Shown: positions 9,808 through 17,886 of the stretch, one piece after another | Layout of the letters: each line of letters opens with the position of its first letter | Position numbering within the stretch: the first letter of the stretch is position 1 | Source of the DNA: Eubacteriales bacterium | Lineage (GTDB): Bacteria > Bacillota > Clostridia > Lachnospirales > Vallitaleaceae | DNA: 46,232 nucleotides | Reading direction: 5' to 3' | Assembly (NCBI GenBank): GCA_030535295.1 | Contig: JAUMXK010000010.1 | Location: forward strand, 1-46,232 | Position numbers and translations under genes: made by a program | Notes under the pieces: generated by a model | The model's input: only the letters and a program-made list of their open reading frames with translations | Told to the model about the DNA's origin: nothing | The model's database searches: none

Positions 9808-10542
9808 TCACTGAAATTCTATTGCTCGATAGTTTTCCGGATCCAGTCTTTGTAAATAATTTAATTCCTCTTTGGTCGGCGGCTCGATTTGTCTTACGGC
9901 TGCTTTGGAAATGGAAAACCCGGTCCGCTCCTTGACTTCTTCTAACGTAGTATAGGGATAAATCGCTTCCGGCTCCAGTTGGCCGTCTATATATTCAAAC
10001 ACACATAAAGGCGTAATTACCTTTGAAAGATTTCCCTTCGTTGTTATAAAATCAACTTTGTCTACAAAGGTTCTGGTATCATGTTTGGTTCGCCAAATAA
10101 TTGCCCGTTTGACGGTGGGAATCAGGACCGCACTCCCCGCACCGCCGGGCATTCTGACTTTGGGCTTATGATAATCTCCAATGACCGAAGCATTGACATG
10201 TCCTCCTTTATCAAATTGAATCCCGCTTAAAAATGCAATATCCAATTGTCCCCGCATTGACAAATCAAATATTTCCGCCAGTGGAAAGTAAGCCGTACTT
10301 CTTTCCAGCAGCTCTGCTCCTGCCGAACTGTATTTGACCGGTTTTTTCGGTATCGCATCCATTCCGCCCGGAATATTCAGATAGACCGCATTAGGGGCAT
10401 GGGTTGCTCTTGCCAGTAAAAAAGCAATCATCGGCATATGGGAAGAAACTCCATGAAAAACCTTATCCCCATCTTTAATTTGCCTGGACATCGCGCAAAC
10501 CATCATGTCGCAAATTCGTATTCCCTTTTCTGCTTTGTTCAT
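9808..10542 (-). CDS. CoA-transferase family I, beta-type subunit (GctB-like)
   Basis: This 244-residue protein resembles the beta subunits of glutaconate-type CoA-transferases, with GGAGSAVLIPTVKRAIIW and FDKGGHVNASVIGDY segments. Family members normally carry a catalytic glutamate in an E-x-G motif following the first Rossmann segment. Here the corresponding stretch reads AVYLNIPGGMDA with no glutamate at the expected place, as in IpdB-type proteins that act as hydrolases rather than transferases. The alignment was done by eye, so this is tentative. It pairs with the alpha-like gene directly upstream. The acyl-CoA substrate is unknown; propionyl-, lactyl- or acetyl-CoA would fit the pathway. 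Confidence 0.75.
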   Translation of the reverse strand: MNKAEKGIRICDMMVCAMSRQIKDGDKVFHGVSSHMPMIAFLLARATHAPNAVYLNIPGGMDAIPKKPVKYSSAGAELLERSTAYFPLAEIFDLSMRGQLDIAFLSGIQFDKGGHVNASVIGDYHKPKVRMPGGAGSAVLIPTVKRAIIWRTKHDTRTFVDKVDFITTKGNLSKVITPLCVFEYIDGQLEPEAIYPYTTLEEVKERTGFSISKAAVRQIEPPTKEELNYLQRLDPENYRAIEFQ

Positions 10543-10623
10543 TTTATTATCCTTCCCGTCTATCCATTGGCAATTTCTGTTTTCCTTTTGTTCTCCGCTT
10601 TTTCGCTTCCTGTTTTTTGCCTG

Positions 10624-11421
10624 TTATTCGATTTTTAAATACCTATCCAACTCTTTTTGACCCGCTAATTTCTTAAACGCTTCGATTTCTCTCCGGTCAA
10701 TATCATATTTTCCCGGACAATCTCCGGGAGCCGCCCCTTTCGGAGCATGAACCACAGCCGATACCATAAAGTGCGGGATATCGGCTTTTTCTTTCGCATA
10801 GGCAAAACGAGTATCCGGAACTATGGTTTCTGCTGAAATAATTACCGTTTTCGCCGCTCTTGATAAAAGGACATCTTCGAATTTAGGTCCATCCATCCGA
10901 GCATTGCCGTACCGATCCGCTTCATGAACATGGATGACCGCTATATCCGGCTGAATTGCCCGAACGGCATATAACCACTCATTTCCAAACGGATTTGCCA
11001 CCTTAGCGAAATATTCATTGACTTCTGTCAAATCCGAAACTTGCAATCCTCGTACCGGCATAAACGGAATTCCATATGCAGCCGCTCGCAGAGCGGAAAT
11101 AATGGTATAGCAGGCATGCTCTTCGGCTACGATTCTCCCGCTCTCTACTCCTTTTCGGTAATGATTGGCGAGTGAAAATTCACTTTCATAACTGACAAAT
11201 CCGGCCGTCACTGTCTTCACACAATCTGCATAGCACAATAGGTCAATGTCCATCGCTCCGGCAGTTTTTACGATTTTCAAGTTTTTCTTTTGTTGCCTTG
11301 CCATTTCTTTAACAATCGCCATCGGTGCTCGGTGGAGTACATTTCCTCCCAAGCCGACCGTCATACCGTCTTCGATTCTTCCGACCGCTTCGGCAATTGA
11401 CATTCTCTTATCTTCTCGCAT
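10624..11421 (-). CDS. CoA-transferase family I, alpha-type subunit (GctA-like)
   Basis: The product is 265 residues when started at the ATG at 11421, which has AGGAG seven bases upstream and lies 10 bases after the preceding stop. An in-frame start at 11481 would overlap the upstream gene and add 20 unlikely residues. The N-terminal DGMTVGLGGN is the oxyanion/CoA-binding glycine loop of family I CoA-transferases, and the IHVHEADRYGNARMDG segment is typical of the GctA branch. It should form a heterodimer with the next gene, moving CoA between carboxylates or, if the partner truly lacks the catalytic glutamate, hydrolysing an acyl-CoA or beta-keto acyl-CoA. Confidence 0.77.
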   Translation of the reverse strand: MREDKRMSIAEAVGRIEDGMTVGLGGNVLHRAPMAIVKEMARQQKKNLKIVKTAGAMDIDLLCYADCVKTVTAGFVSYESEFSLANHYRKGVESGRIVAEEHACYTIISALRAAAYGIPFMPVRGLQVSDLTEVNEYFAKVANPFGNEWLYAVRAIQPDIAVIHVHEADRYGNARMDGPKFEDVLLSRAAKTVIISAETIVPDTRFAYAKEKADIPHFMVSAVVHAPKGAAPGDCPGKYDIDRREIEAFKKLAGQKELDRYLKIE

Positions 11422-11431
11422 GGTATTTCTC

Positions 11432-12763
11432 CTATTTTGCAGCATTGCATGCAATTTGAACGGCATCCCACACTCCGGCAAATGGCGGAGCGTAAACGAG
11501 GTCGGTCATTCCCAAAGCCTCGGTTGTCATTTCATTTTGAATCGCCACCGCAAAAATGTTGATTCGCATAACCGCTCCCTTTTCGCCAATCGCCTGTGCT
11601 CCTAATATTTTTCTGCTTTTCTTTTCATAAATAACTTTAACCGTCAGTTTCGTCGGATTGGGATAATATGCAGGGTGATCGGTAGTTTCAATCAAGCTGA
11701 CTTTATAATCAATCCCTCCAGAGGCCGCTTCTTTTTCCCCTAAACCGGTTCTGGCAAGCTCTAAGTCACATACCTTAATTGCTGCCGACCCTAAAGCTCC
11801 GATAAATTCTTCTCTGCCCCCGGCAATATTGGCTCCGGCAATTCGTCCGCATTTGTTGGCAACCGTTCCCAATGCCAAGTAGCGGTAATCCTTTGTGTTC
11901 TTGTGGTAAACCAGACTACAATCTCCTGCCGCATAAATATTAGGAATGGAGGTTTCCAGCTTTTGATTCACCAATATCGCACCATTTTCTGCCAGTTTTA
12001 TTCCGCTTCCCTTTAAAAATGAGGTATTCGGACGAATTCCAACAGAAACTATCACCAAATCCGCCGGATAGGATGCCTTGTTCGTTATCACCTGACGCAC
12101 ATAAAAATCACCCTCAAAGCGAGTCACTTTTTCTGAAGTGTGAACCCGAACTCCTTGTTTTTCCAATTCCGCGAAAGCCAATGCGGAAATCTCCGCATCA
12201 AAAGGTCCTAAGATATGTTCTCCGGCTTCCACTACCCGCACATTCTTTCCCAAATGTAAAAATGCTTCGGCACATTCGATACCGATATATCCACCTCCGA
12301 CAATTACTACATTGCGAATCTCTTGCTGCTTTGCATATTCTTTGAGGAAAATACCGTCTTCCAAACTTTTTAAAGTATGCACTCCCATCTTTTCCCAACC
12401 TTCCACCGATAAGGTGACGGGACTCGCACCGGTCGCAATCATTAGGCGATCATATTGTTTGGTCAATTGCTGATTGTTGTTCGAGTTATGAACTGTCACC
12501 GTTTGCCGGTTCGGATCTACTGCAATTACTTCATGTCGCAGACAACACTCGATTCCCATTTGTTCAAACTGCTCTTTGCTTCGAGCAATCATCTTGCGGT
12601 AGTCCTCATTAAATCCACCGACATAATAAGGTAATCCGCAAGCTCCATAAGATAAAAAGTTCCCTTTTTCATAGACGGTTATCTCCGCTTTCGGATTCTT
12701 CCGGATAATTTTTGAAGCTGCCGACATGCCGGCTGCCACTCCGCCAATAATGATTACTTTCAC
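11432..12763 (-). CDS. CoA-disulfide reductase / NADH oxidase-like flavoprotein
   Basis: The 443-residue protein starts best at the GTG at 12763, directly behind AAAGGAGG, giving the FAD-binding N-terminus VKVIIIGGVAAGMSAASK. A single redox cysteine lies in SYGACGLPYYVGG near residue 42, as in CoA-disulfide reductases and NADH oxidases of the pyridine nucleotide-disulfide family. A second Rossmann motif VVIVGGGYIGIECAE binds NAD(P)H, and ASYPADLVIVSVGIRPN and the dimerisation domain follow. It would either keep CoA reduced or reoxidise NADH. Its place inside a microcompartment operon that uses CoA heavily favours a CoA or persulfide role. No encapsulation peptide is seen. Confidence 0.82.
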   Translation of the reverse strand: MKVIIIGGVAAGMSAASKIIRKNPKAEITVYEKGNFLSYGACGLPYYVGGFNEDYRKMIARSKEQFEQMGIECCLRHEVIAVDPNRQTVTVHNSNNNQQLTKQYDRLMIATGASPVTLSVEGWEKMGVHTLKSLEDGIFLKEYAKQQEIRNVVIVGGGYIGIECAEAFLHLGKNVRVVEAGEHILGPFDAEISALAFAELEKQGVRVHTSEKVTRFEGDFYVRQVITNKASYPADLVIVSVGIRPNTSFLKGSGIKLAENGAILVNQKLETSIPNIYAAGDCSLVYHKNTKDYRYLALGTVANKCGRIAGANIAGGREEFIGALGSAAIKVCDLELARTGLGEKEAASGGIDYKVSLIETTDHPAYYPNPTKLTVKVIYEKKSRKILGAQAIGEKGAVMRINIFAVAIQNEMTTEALGMTDLVYAPPFAGVWDAVQIACNAAK

Positions 12764-12793
12764 GTTTCCTCCTTTCCTCACTCACTACCGCAG

Positions 12794-13888
12794 TCATATC
12801 GCTTCGATTCTGCTTTTTGCTCTTTCTATTGCGGTTTGCGGGCTGATTTGACCGATAAATGCTTTGTAAATTTCTTCATATAAGATCCCGTTTTTTTCTC
12901 CGGATTTTTCTACCGGCGGAAAAGCTCTGGCTACTTCCATCATTTTTCGCTGGGCAGCATACCAAGCCTGCTGCTTTTCTCCTATTTCATAGGTTTGCTC
13001 ACGAATCGGTGTTCCACTGTAGTTTGCCACAATCTCATCGACTTTCGGTGTTCGTAGATACTCCAGTAACTTTTCTGCTGCTTCTTTGTTGGAACTGCAA
13101 ACACTTATCGCAAATGACCAGGTGACATTCCAGCCGGTTTCTAATGCCGAAAAGCCCAAGTCTTCAGGTTCCAAGCAATCTTTGCCGACGACGACTCCCA
13201 TTTGTCCGCTCCATGTAATGGCCAAAGGGACTTCTTTTCGGTGAATGGCATTGGCGACTTCTTCATTTCCATAGGTTTCTGTGCCGACTATGGCATATTG
13301 TCTGAGATGACAGTATTCCGCCAAACCTTTTTCCGCTTCATCACCATACCAACAATACTTTCCGTTCTGATCGTAAATCTTTGCTCCTTCCATCCTAAGA
13401 AAAGGAAGAGCATCCGTTAAAATCTCCGACGCATGTGCTTTCATGGCAATCGGTCGTCCCTGCTTCGCCATCTCTTTCGCCAATCGAATATATTCCTGAG
13501 GTGAAATCTTATCCGGCAGTTCCTTACCCAATAAGCTTTTGCGGTAAACAACCAAATGCCCGTCATAAAAAGATGGCGAGAGATATATCTTGTCTCGGTA
13601 TTTCATTTCTTCGGCAACCGATGTTACCAATGGCTTTAAATCATAGCTTAACTCATGCAGATATCCTTTTTCCGCAAAATCACACAACCACAGATGTCCG
13701 GCAACCATAAAGATATCATAATCCGCCTGACCGCTAAAGATTTGTAACATCGTCGGATAGTACTCCGCCCAAGGCACAATGTCAAACTGCACCGGCATAC
13801 CGATTGCCTTTTCCATCTCGGCTTGCAAAGGAACATAACCTAAAACCGCCGGATCTTTCACGGCTAGGATTTTCAGTTTCTTTTCCAT
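12794..13888 (-). CDS. Family 1 solute-binding-like protein with no signal peptide
   Basis: The 364-residue sequence has the look of a family 1 extracellular solute-binding protein: LKILAVKDPAVLGY at the start, the IVPWAEYYPTMLQIFSGQADYDIFMV segment and the EVPLAITWSGQMGVV segment. Such proteins normally begin with a signal peptide or lipobox, but this one starts straight into the domain. The EutN-like gene stops 9 bases upstream, so no secretion signal can be hidden there. The start at 13888 has AGGAG six bases upstream; ATG 13894 is too close to it. No permease genes adjoin it. The product is probably cytosolic, perhaps a sugar or sugar-phosphate binding protein or sensor. The function is unknown. 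Confidence 0.7.
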   Translation of the reverse strand: MEKKLKILAVKDPAVLGYVPLQAEMEKAIGMPVQFDIVPWAEYYPTMLQIFSGQADYDIFMVAGHLWLCDFAEKGYLHELSYDLKPLVTSVAEEMKYRDKIYLSPSFYDGHLVVYRKSLLGKELPDKISPQEYIRLAKEMAKQGRPIAMKAHASEILTDALPFLRMEGAKIYDQNGKYCWYGDEAEKGLAEYCHLRQYAIVGTETYGNEEVANAIHRKEVPLAITWSGQMGVVVGKDCLEPEDLGFSALETGWNVTWSFAISVCSSNKEAAEKLLEYLRTPKVDEIVANYSGTPIREQTYEIGEKQQAWYAAQRKMMEVARAFPPVEKSGEKNGILYEEIYKAFIGQISPQTAIERAKSRIEAI

Positions 13889-13897
13889 ATCCATCTC

Positions 13898-14158
13898 CTA
13901 TTCTTCGATTTGTGGCGGTGCATCGACAATTCCTACAATAAACGCATCCAGTGGTGCCGGTTGCTTCAGTGCATGCTGCGTCGTGTTATCGGTTGTCACC
14001 AGAACCAATTCTCCGATTCCTGCTCCGATGGTGTCAGCTGCTACAAATATCTTTTTGGGATTGCCGAAATAAGTTTCAACTAAGAGCAGCTTATATCCTA
14101 CCAAATTTTCACATTTTCTGGTGGAAACAAGATTTCCTTTCACCGTTCCTAAAATCAT
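13898..14158 (-). CDS. BMC-P vertex protein (EutN/CcmL/PduN family)
   Basis: The 86-residue protein matches the pentameric EutN_CcmL family that caps the vertices of microcompartment shells: MILGTVKGNLVSTRK at the start, KLLLVE, FVAADTIGAGIGELVLVTT in the middle and AFIVGIVD near the end. The start has AAAGGAGG upstream. Its first 50 bases overlap the 3' end of the pduL-like gene in another frame, suggesting tight translational coupling. It is the only vertex gene in the locus. Confidence 0.93.
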   Translation of the reverse strand: MILGTVKGNLVSTRKCENLVGYKLLLVETYFGNPKKIFVAADTIGAGIGELVLVTTDNTTQHALKQPAPLDAFIVGIVDAPPQIEE

Positions 14159-14813
14159 ACTCTGCCTCCTTTCTGCGAATCCATACTTTTTGCCCTTGCT
14201 TTAAGAGAAAGGCATTGGCATCATCCACATCAATGTGAAAATCTAAGCGAGCGGTATCGGAAACCCTTATTAAGACCTCGTTCATCACTCCGCCTTTTTG
14301 CCCGGGTATCACCACTTCTACTCTTTCCCCATCGGTTACACCAAACCATTTCGCATCTGCCGGAGTCATATGGATATGTCGGTCGGCAATAATGACACCT
14401 TCTTTTAGAATAACGCTCCCCTTAGGTCCGATTAGTTTAATTCCCGGAGTGCCGGAGATATTGCCCGAAGAGCGAACCGGTGGCTGTATGCCCAATCCTC
14501 TTGTTTCCGAAAATGCCAATTCAACCTGGCTATGACTCCGCTCCGGACCAAGTATTCGAAGTTGCATTTGCTTGCCGGTCACTCCTTCTATCGTAACTTT
14601 CTCATTTGCGGCAAATTGACCGGGCTGACTTAAATCCTTGAATTTCGTCAATTGATATCCTTTTCCGAATAAGGTATCCACATCCGCTCTGGTTAAATGA
14701 ACATGCCGAGCCGATATCCCCACTGGAATATAATAAGGATTCTCCGTTAGTTCTGCTAAATTTTTTATTACCAAATCGGTAATCTGCTCGGTAAGGTCAT
14801 GTTTCTTTTCCAT
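14109..14813 (-). CDS. pduL: PduL-type phosphate propanoyl/acetyltransferase
   Basis: The 234-residue protein has the two PTAC domains of PduL with the zinc-binding histidines in ISARHVHLT (His37, His39) and ADRHIHMT (145-150), and a third HID segment at 193-195. It converts an acyl-CoA plus phosphate into an acyl-phosphate and frees CoA for the aldehyde dehydrogenase inside the lumen. The first 22 residues (LTEQITDLVIKNLAEL) form an amphipathic helix typical of BMC encapsulation peptides and lie ahead of the catalytic domain. The C-terminus runs 50 bases into the vertex-protein gene. The start is supported by AAAGGAG seven bases upstream. Confidence 0.93.
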   Translation of the reverse strand: MEKKHDLTEQITDLVIKNLAELTENPYYIPVGISARHVHLTRADVDTLFGKGYQLTKFKDLSQPGQFAANEKVTIEGVTGKQMQLRILGPERSHSQVELAFSETRGLGIQPPVRSSGNISGTPGIKLIGPKGSVILKEGVIIADRHIHMTPADAKWFGVTDGERVEVVIPGQKGGVMNEVLIRVSDTARLDFHIDVDDANAFLLKQGQKVWIRRKEAEYDFRNGERKSCFHQKM

Positions 14814-14911
14814 ACCGTTCTCCTTTATTTATTGTCCGTTATTTTTTGGTCTGTGACCGGTTTTGGTTTTCTTTAGTAGAAAATCCGATTTTAAAGTCAC
14901 AGAAAGGGATT

Positions 14912-15214
14912 CTATTTTATATAGGGCAAAATCTCGCCTACGCTAACATGTGGTCTTGGGATGACATGAACTGCCACCAACTCACCGATACGGGAAGCTG
15001 CTTCTTGTCCTGCCTCCACTGCCGCCTTAACGGCTCCGACATCTCCTTGAACCATTACCGTGACAAGACCGGAACCTATTTTCTCTGTTCCGACAAGCTC
15101 GACATCGGCGGATTTGAGCATGGCATCTGCCGCTTCAATCGATGCGGTTAGTCCTCTGGTTTCAATCATTCCCAATGCTTGCATTCCCTTTTTTACTTCT
15201 TTTTTTTCTTCCAT
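14912..15214 (-). CDS. BMC-H shell protein (PduA/EutM-like), copy 2
   Basis: Started at the ATG at 15214 (AGAGG seven bases upstream) this is a 100-residue hexamer-forming shell protein with a charged 10-residue leader, [10 protein letters not shown]. From [21 protein letters not shown] onward it is nearly identical in protein sequence to the gene at 15704-15985, including the central pore loop KIGSGL, though the DNA has diverged at many synonymous sites. The same frame is open further upstream to an ATG at 15364, which would add a 50-residue basic extension; that ATG has no clear ribosome-binding site. The final tail [12 protein letters not shown] differs from its paralogue. Confidence 0.9.
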   Translation of the reverse strand: MEEKKEVKKGMQALGMIETRGLTASIEAADAMLKSADVELVGTEKIGSGLVTVMVQGDVGAVKAAVEAGQEAASRIGELVAVHVIPRPHVSVGEILPYIK

Positions 15215-15380
15215 TTTAATACCTCTGGTTTGTTTTGCTGCCGACAACGGTTCTGCATTTGTCGGTTCTTTTGTTATTACTGATTTGACTTGTTTTCTCA
15301 TTGAATTCCTCATTTCATCGCTTCTTCGCGATTTATTTCCACTTTTTGAAATTCGTTTTTTCATCTACCGTTTTATACAG

Positions 15381-15680
15381 CTAATTTTGATATTCCTTTT
15401 GGTTTATCATATTTAATAATTTAATCACTTCCGGATGTGGGTTACTGACACAAACGGCAACTTTTAAATTATCTTCTCCGATAATTTTCTTGCTTTGCTT
15501 GGCGGTTTCAATTGCCGCTTCTACCTCAGATGTCGTACCGGCAACAATCCCATGTGTCATTTGACCGCCAAGCGTATCATGATAGCTGACCAGTTCTACA
15601 GCTGCCGCCTTGAGCATTTGGTCAAGGACGACAACTGTTTTGGAATAATAGCTTACTTCAATCACACCAATTGCATTCAT
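15381..15680 (-). CDS. Divergent BMC-H shell protein
   Basis: This 99-residue protein keeps the single BMC fold outline (MNAIGVIEVSYYSKTVVVLD, then KAAAVELVSY, and a C-terminal EVIKLL) but is far from its neighbours. The pore region reads LGGQMT instead of KIGSGL, so its pore should differ in chemistry. The start is ambiguous: ATG 15680 begins the domain cleanly, while GTG 15695 would add five residues; neither has an ideally spaced ribosome-binding site, and coupling to the gene ending at 15704 is likely. In other loci such divergent BMC-H proteins tune shell transport; here its cargo is unknown. Confidence 0.82.
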   Translation of the reverse strand: MNAIGVIEVSYYSKTVVVLDQMLKAAAVELVSYHDTLGGQMTHGIVAGTTSEVEAAIETAKQSKKIIGEDNLKVAVCVSNPHPEVIKLLNMINQKEYQN

Positions 15681-15703
15681 TTTCAACGAAATCACGCCCT
15701 ATC

Positions 15704-15985
15704 TTACTTTAACGACGGTAAAATCTTAGCGATGTCGCCATGCGGTCTTGGAATGACATGAACTGCGACTAACTCACCAATGCGAGAAGCCGCTTCTTGT
15801 CCTGACTCGGTTGCTGCTTTGACCGCTCCGACTTCCCCTTGAACAATGACGGTTACAAGTCCTGAGCCAATCTTTTCGGTGCCTACCAGTTCCACATCCG
15901 CTGCTTTAAGCATAGCATCTGCCGCCTCGATGGATGCGGTAAGTCCTCTGGTTTCAATCATTCCGATTGCTGATAAATTTGCCAT
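15704..15985 (-). CDS. BMC-H shell protein (PduA/EutM-like), copy 1
   Basis: The 93-residue protein is a canonical hexameric shell subunit: [41 protein letters not shown] with the GSG pore loop, and [11 protein letters not shown] near the end. It is probably the major facet protein. AGGAGG stands before the start. A 118-base spacer separates it from the upstream shell gene. It is paralogous to 14912-15214. Confidence 0.94.
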   Translation of the reverse strand: MANLSAIGMIETRGLTASIEAADAMLKAADVELVGTEKIGSGLVTVIVQGEVGAVKAATESGQEAASRIGELVAVHVIPRPHGDIAKILPSLK

Positions 15986-16104
15986 AATTATTTCCTCCTG
16001 TTATCTTCTTTTTTGATTCAATGCTTATTTTCCTTGCTACTTTTTTCACTTTATGTCTGCAAAAACATTACCCTATATTGTAATATTCCTCTTTGCCGTT
16101 TAAG

Positions 16105-16425
16105 CTAAATTTCAGTCCTTAATTTGATCTTGCTGATTTGACTTAATTGCTTCGTTCCAAGATACGGATTTTCAATAACTCGTGTCACCACTTCATGCGG
16201 TTCATTCAGTTCTAAAGCTGCTCTTTCCGCAACGGCAGCAGCTTCTTTTACCGCAGAAACATCTCCCTCAAACTTAACTTGTACCGTTAACGGGATAAAT
16301 GCTGCTGTATTCTTGGGGTTGATTGTATCAATTCCCAGAATTGTAATGTCAGCAGTTTTGCATGCCTTATCCATAGCATAAATGACGGCACCGTAGCCGG
16401 CACACTCCAAAAAACCAATTGCCAA
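16105..16425 (-). CDS. BMC-H shell protein, third type
   Basis: The 106-residue protein begins MAIGFLECAGYGAVIYAMD, keeping the BMC pattern in which the usual ETRG is replaced by ECAG, and continues with ADITILGIDTINPKNTAAFIPLTVQVKFEGDVSAVKEA. The pore-region residues NPKNTAAF differ from the GSG loop of its neighbours. The C-terminal extension after NPYLGTKQL is basic. It follows the aldehyde dehydrogenase by 27 bases and is the first shell gene of the operon. Taken with the others the locus has four single-domain BMC-H genes and no two-domain BMC-T gene. Confidence 0.88.
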   Translation of the reverse strand: MAIGFLECAGYGAVIYAMDKACKTADITILGIDTINPKNTAAFIPLTVQVKFEGDVSAVKEAAAVAERAALELNEPHEVVTRVIENPYLGTKQLSQISKIKLRTEI

Positions 16426-16452
16426 TTTATCCCTCCTTTCGCCATCCCCGCT

Positions 16453-17877
16453 TTAGACAATTCGCAGACCCCCGTCTGCCAGTTGACATCTTCTGCGTCT
16501 GGTAAAACTCTTGGCACAAGTCAAACCTTCTCCTGTCGGACCGGCAATGGTCATAGTTGTATACCCTTCTCCACCAATGCCTACTCCTCGTAATGTCGAA
16601 CCATTTTTCACAAAAACGGTTGTCTCGATTCTCTTGGCAAAATACGTCATATGATCCACATTTTTGGAAAACATTGATGCGGTGTGGCGATTCCCGTTTT
16701 CGGCTTTGATTGCCCACTCTACCGCCTGCTCAAAATTATCACACCCTACAACGGGCAAAATAGGCATTAGCTGCTCTACCATAACAAAGGGATGATCATG
16801 ATTGGTCTTACAAAGCAAAAGCCTAATCTTATCATTTGTTATCCCTAACTCTCTAAGCATCTTTCCGGCATCTTGTCCGACCCACTGCTTATTGACTTCA
16901 TATTTTCCGTTTTCCTGCTTGTATACAATATTAAGCAATCTTGCCGTCTGCTCATCGCTTAGTAAATAGGCTCCTTGTTCTTGCATAAGAGAGAGAAACG
17001 GGTTAAGTACATCCTTTACCACAAACACTTCTTTCTCTGCCAAACACAGCAAATTGTTATCAAACGATGCCCCATGGTAAATCTCTTTGGCTGCCAGTTC
17101 CAAATCTGCAGTTTCATCAATTACCACCGGCGGATTTCCGGCACCTGCACCGATTGTCTTTTTTCCGGATCTCAACAATGCGTTGACCATCGGCATACCG
17201 CCGGTCCCCACCATCAAACGAATATGTGGGCTTTCCGTCATTACTTTAACGGTTTCCATTGTAGGCTCTTTGACCATTGTAATCAAGTTCTTCGGACCGC
17301 CATTATTTACAATAGTGCGATGAATCAATTGCAAACAATAGGCACAAACCCGCTTGGCTGCCGGATGCACATTATAGACAACGCTGTTGCCACCGGCAAT
17401 CATGCTTATGGTATTATTGATAATGGTTTCTGTCGGATTGGTGGTCGGTGTAATCGCTCCAATTACACCATAGGGTCCGTATTCTTCCAGCATTAAACCG
17501 GTATCTCCGGAGATGGCATCGGTGGTCAGACATTCCGTCCCCGGCGTTTTTTCAATAACAACCCGGTGCTTTTGGATTTTGTCCTCGTATCTGCCCATTC
17601 TGGTTTCTTGCCAAACCCTCCTTGCCAAATCTTCCGCATTTTGGCTACAAACTGTGCGAATTGCATCAATTAATCGCTTCCTGTCCTCTAATGTATAACG
17701 GCTGAATTCTTTTTGAGCATCTTTGGCTGCTTCGATGGCATCTTGCATTTTCTCGAAAACACCATCTTCTCCTTGCTCCTTCTTATATTGCACCTGACTT
17801 GCAAGTGGTGATGTTTCCGATAAATCGGCAATCACTTGCCTTACAATTTTCTCAATATCCACTGTCGTTAATTTCAT
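16453..17877 (-). CDS. CoA-acylating aldehyde dehydrogenase (PduP/EutE-like), encapsulated
   Basis: The 474-residue protein belongs to the PduP/EutE family, which oxidises an aldehyde to its acyl-CoA with NAD+. The catalytic cysteine is Cys278 in GASFDNNLLC, and the cofactor-binding ITPTTNPTETIINN and VGTGGMPMVNALL segments are present. The first 20 residues, KLTTVDIEKIVRQVIADL, are a textbook encapsulation peptide followed by a flexible linker. With PduL it would make acyl-phosphate from the aldehyde released by the aldolase: acetyl, lactyl or methylthioacetyl depending on the sugar. It directly follows the aldolase gene by 9 bases. Confidence 0.93.
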   Translation of the reverse strand: MKLTTVDIEKIVRQVIADLSETSPLASQVQYKKEQGEDGVFEKMQDAIEAAKDAQKEFSRYTLEDRKRLIDAIRTVCSQNAEDLARRVWQETRMGRYEDKIQKHRVVIEKTPGTECLTTDAISGDTGLMLEEYGPYGVIGAITPTTNPTETIINNTISMIAGGNSVVYNVHPAAKRVCAYCLQLIHRTIVNNGGPKNLITMVKEPTMETVKVMTESPHIRLMVGTGGMPMVNALLRSGKKTIGAGAGNPPVVIDETADLELAAKEIYHGASFDNNLLCLAEKEVFVVKDVLNPFLSLMQEQGAYLLSDEQTARLLNIVYKQENGKYEVNKQWVGQDAGKMLRELGITNDKIRLLLCKTNHDHPFVMVEQLMPILPVVGCDNFEQAVEWAIKAENGNRHTASMFSKNVDHMTYFAKRIETTVFVKNGSTLRGVGIGGEGYTTMTIAGPTGEGLTCAKSFTRRRRCQLADGGLRIV

Positions 17878-17886
17878 GTCCGCCTC

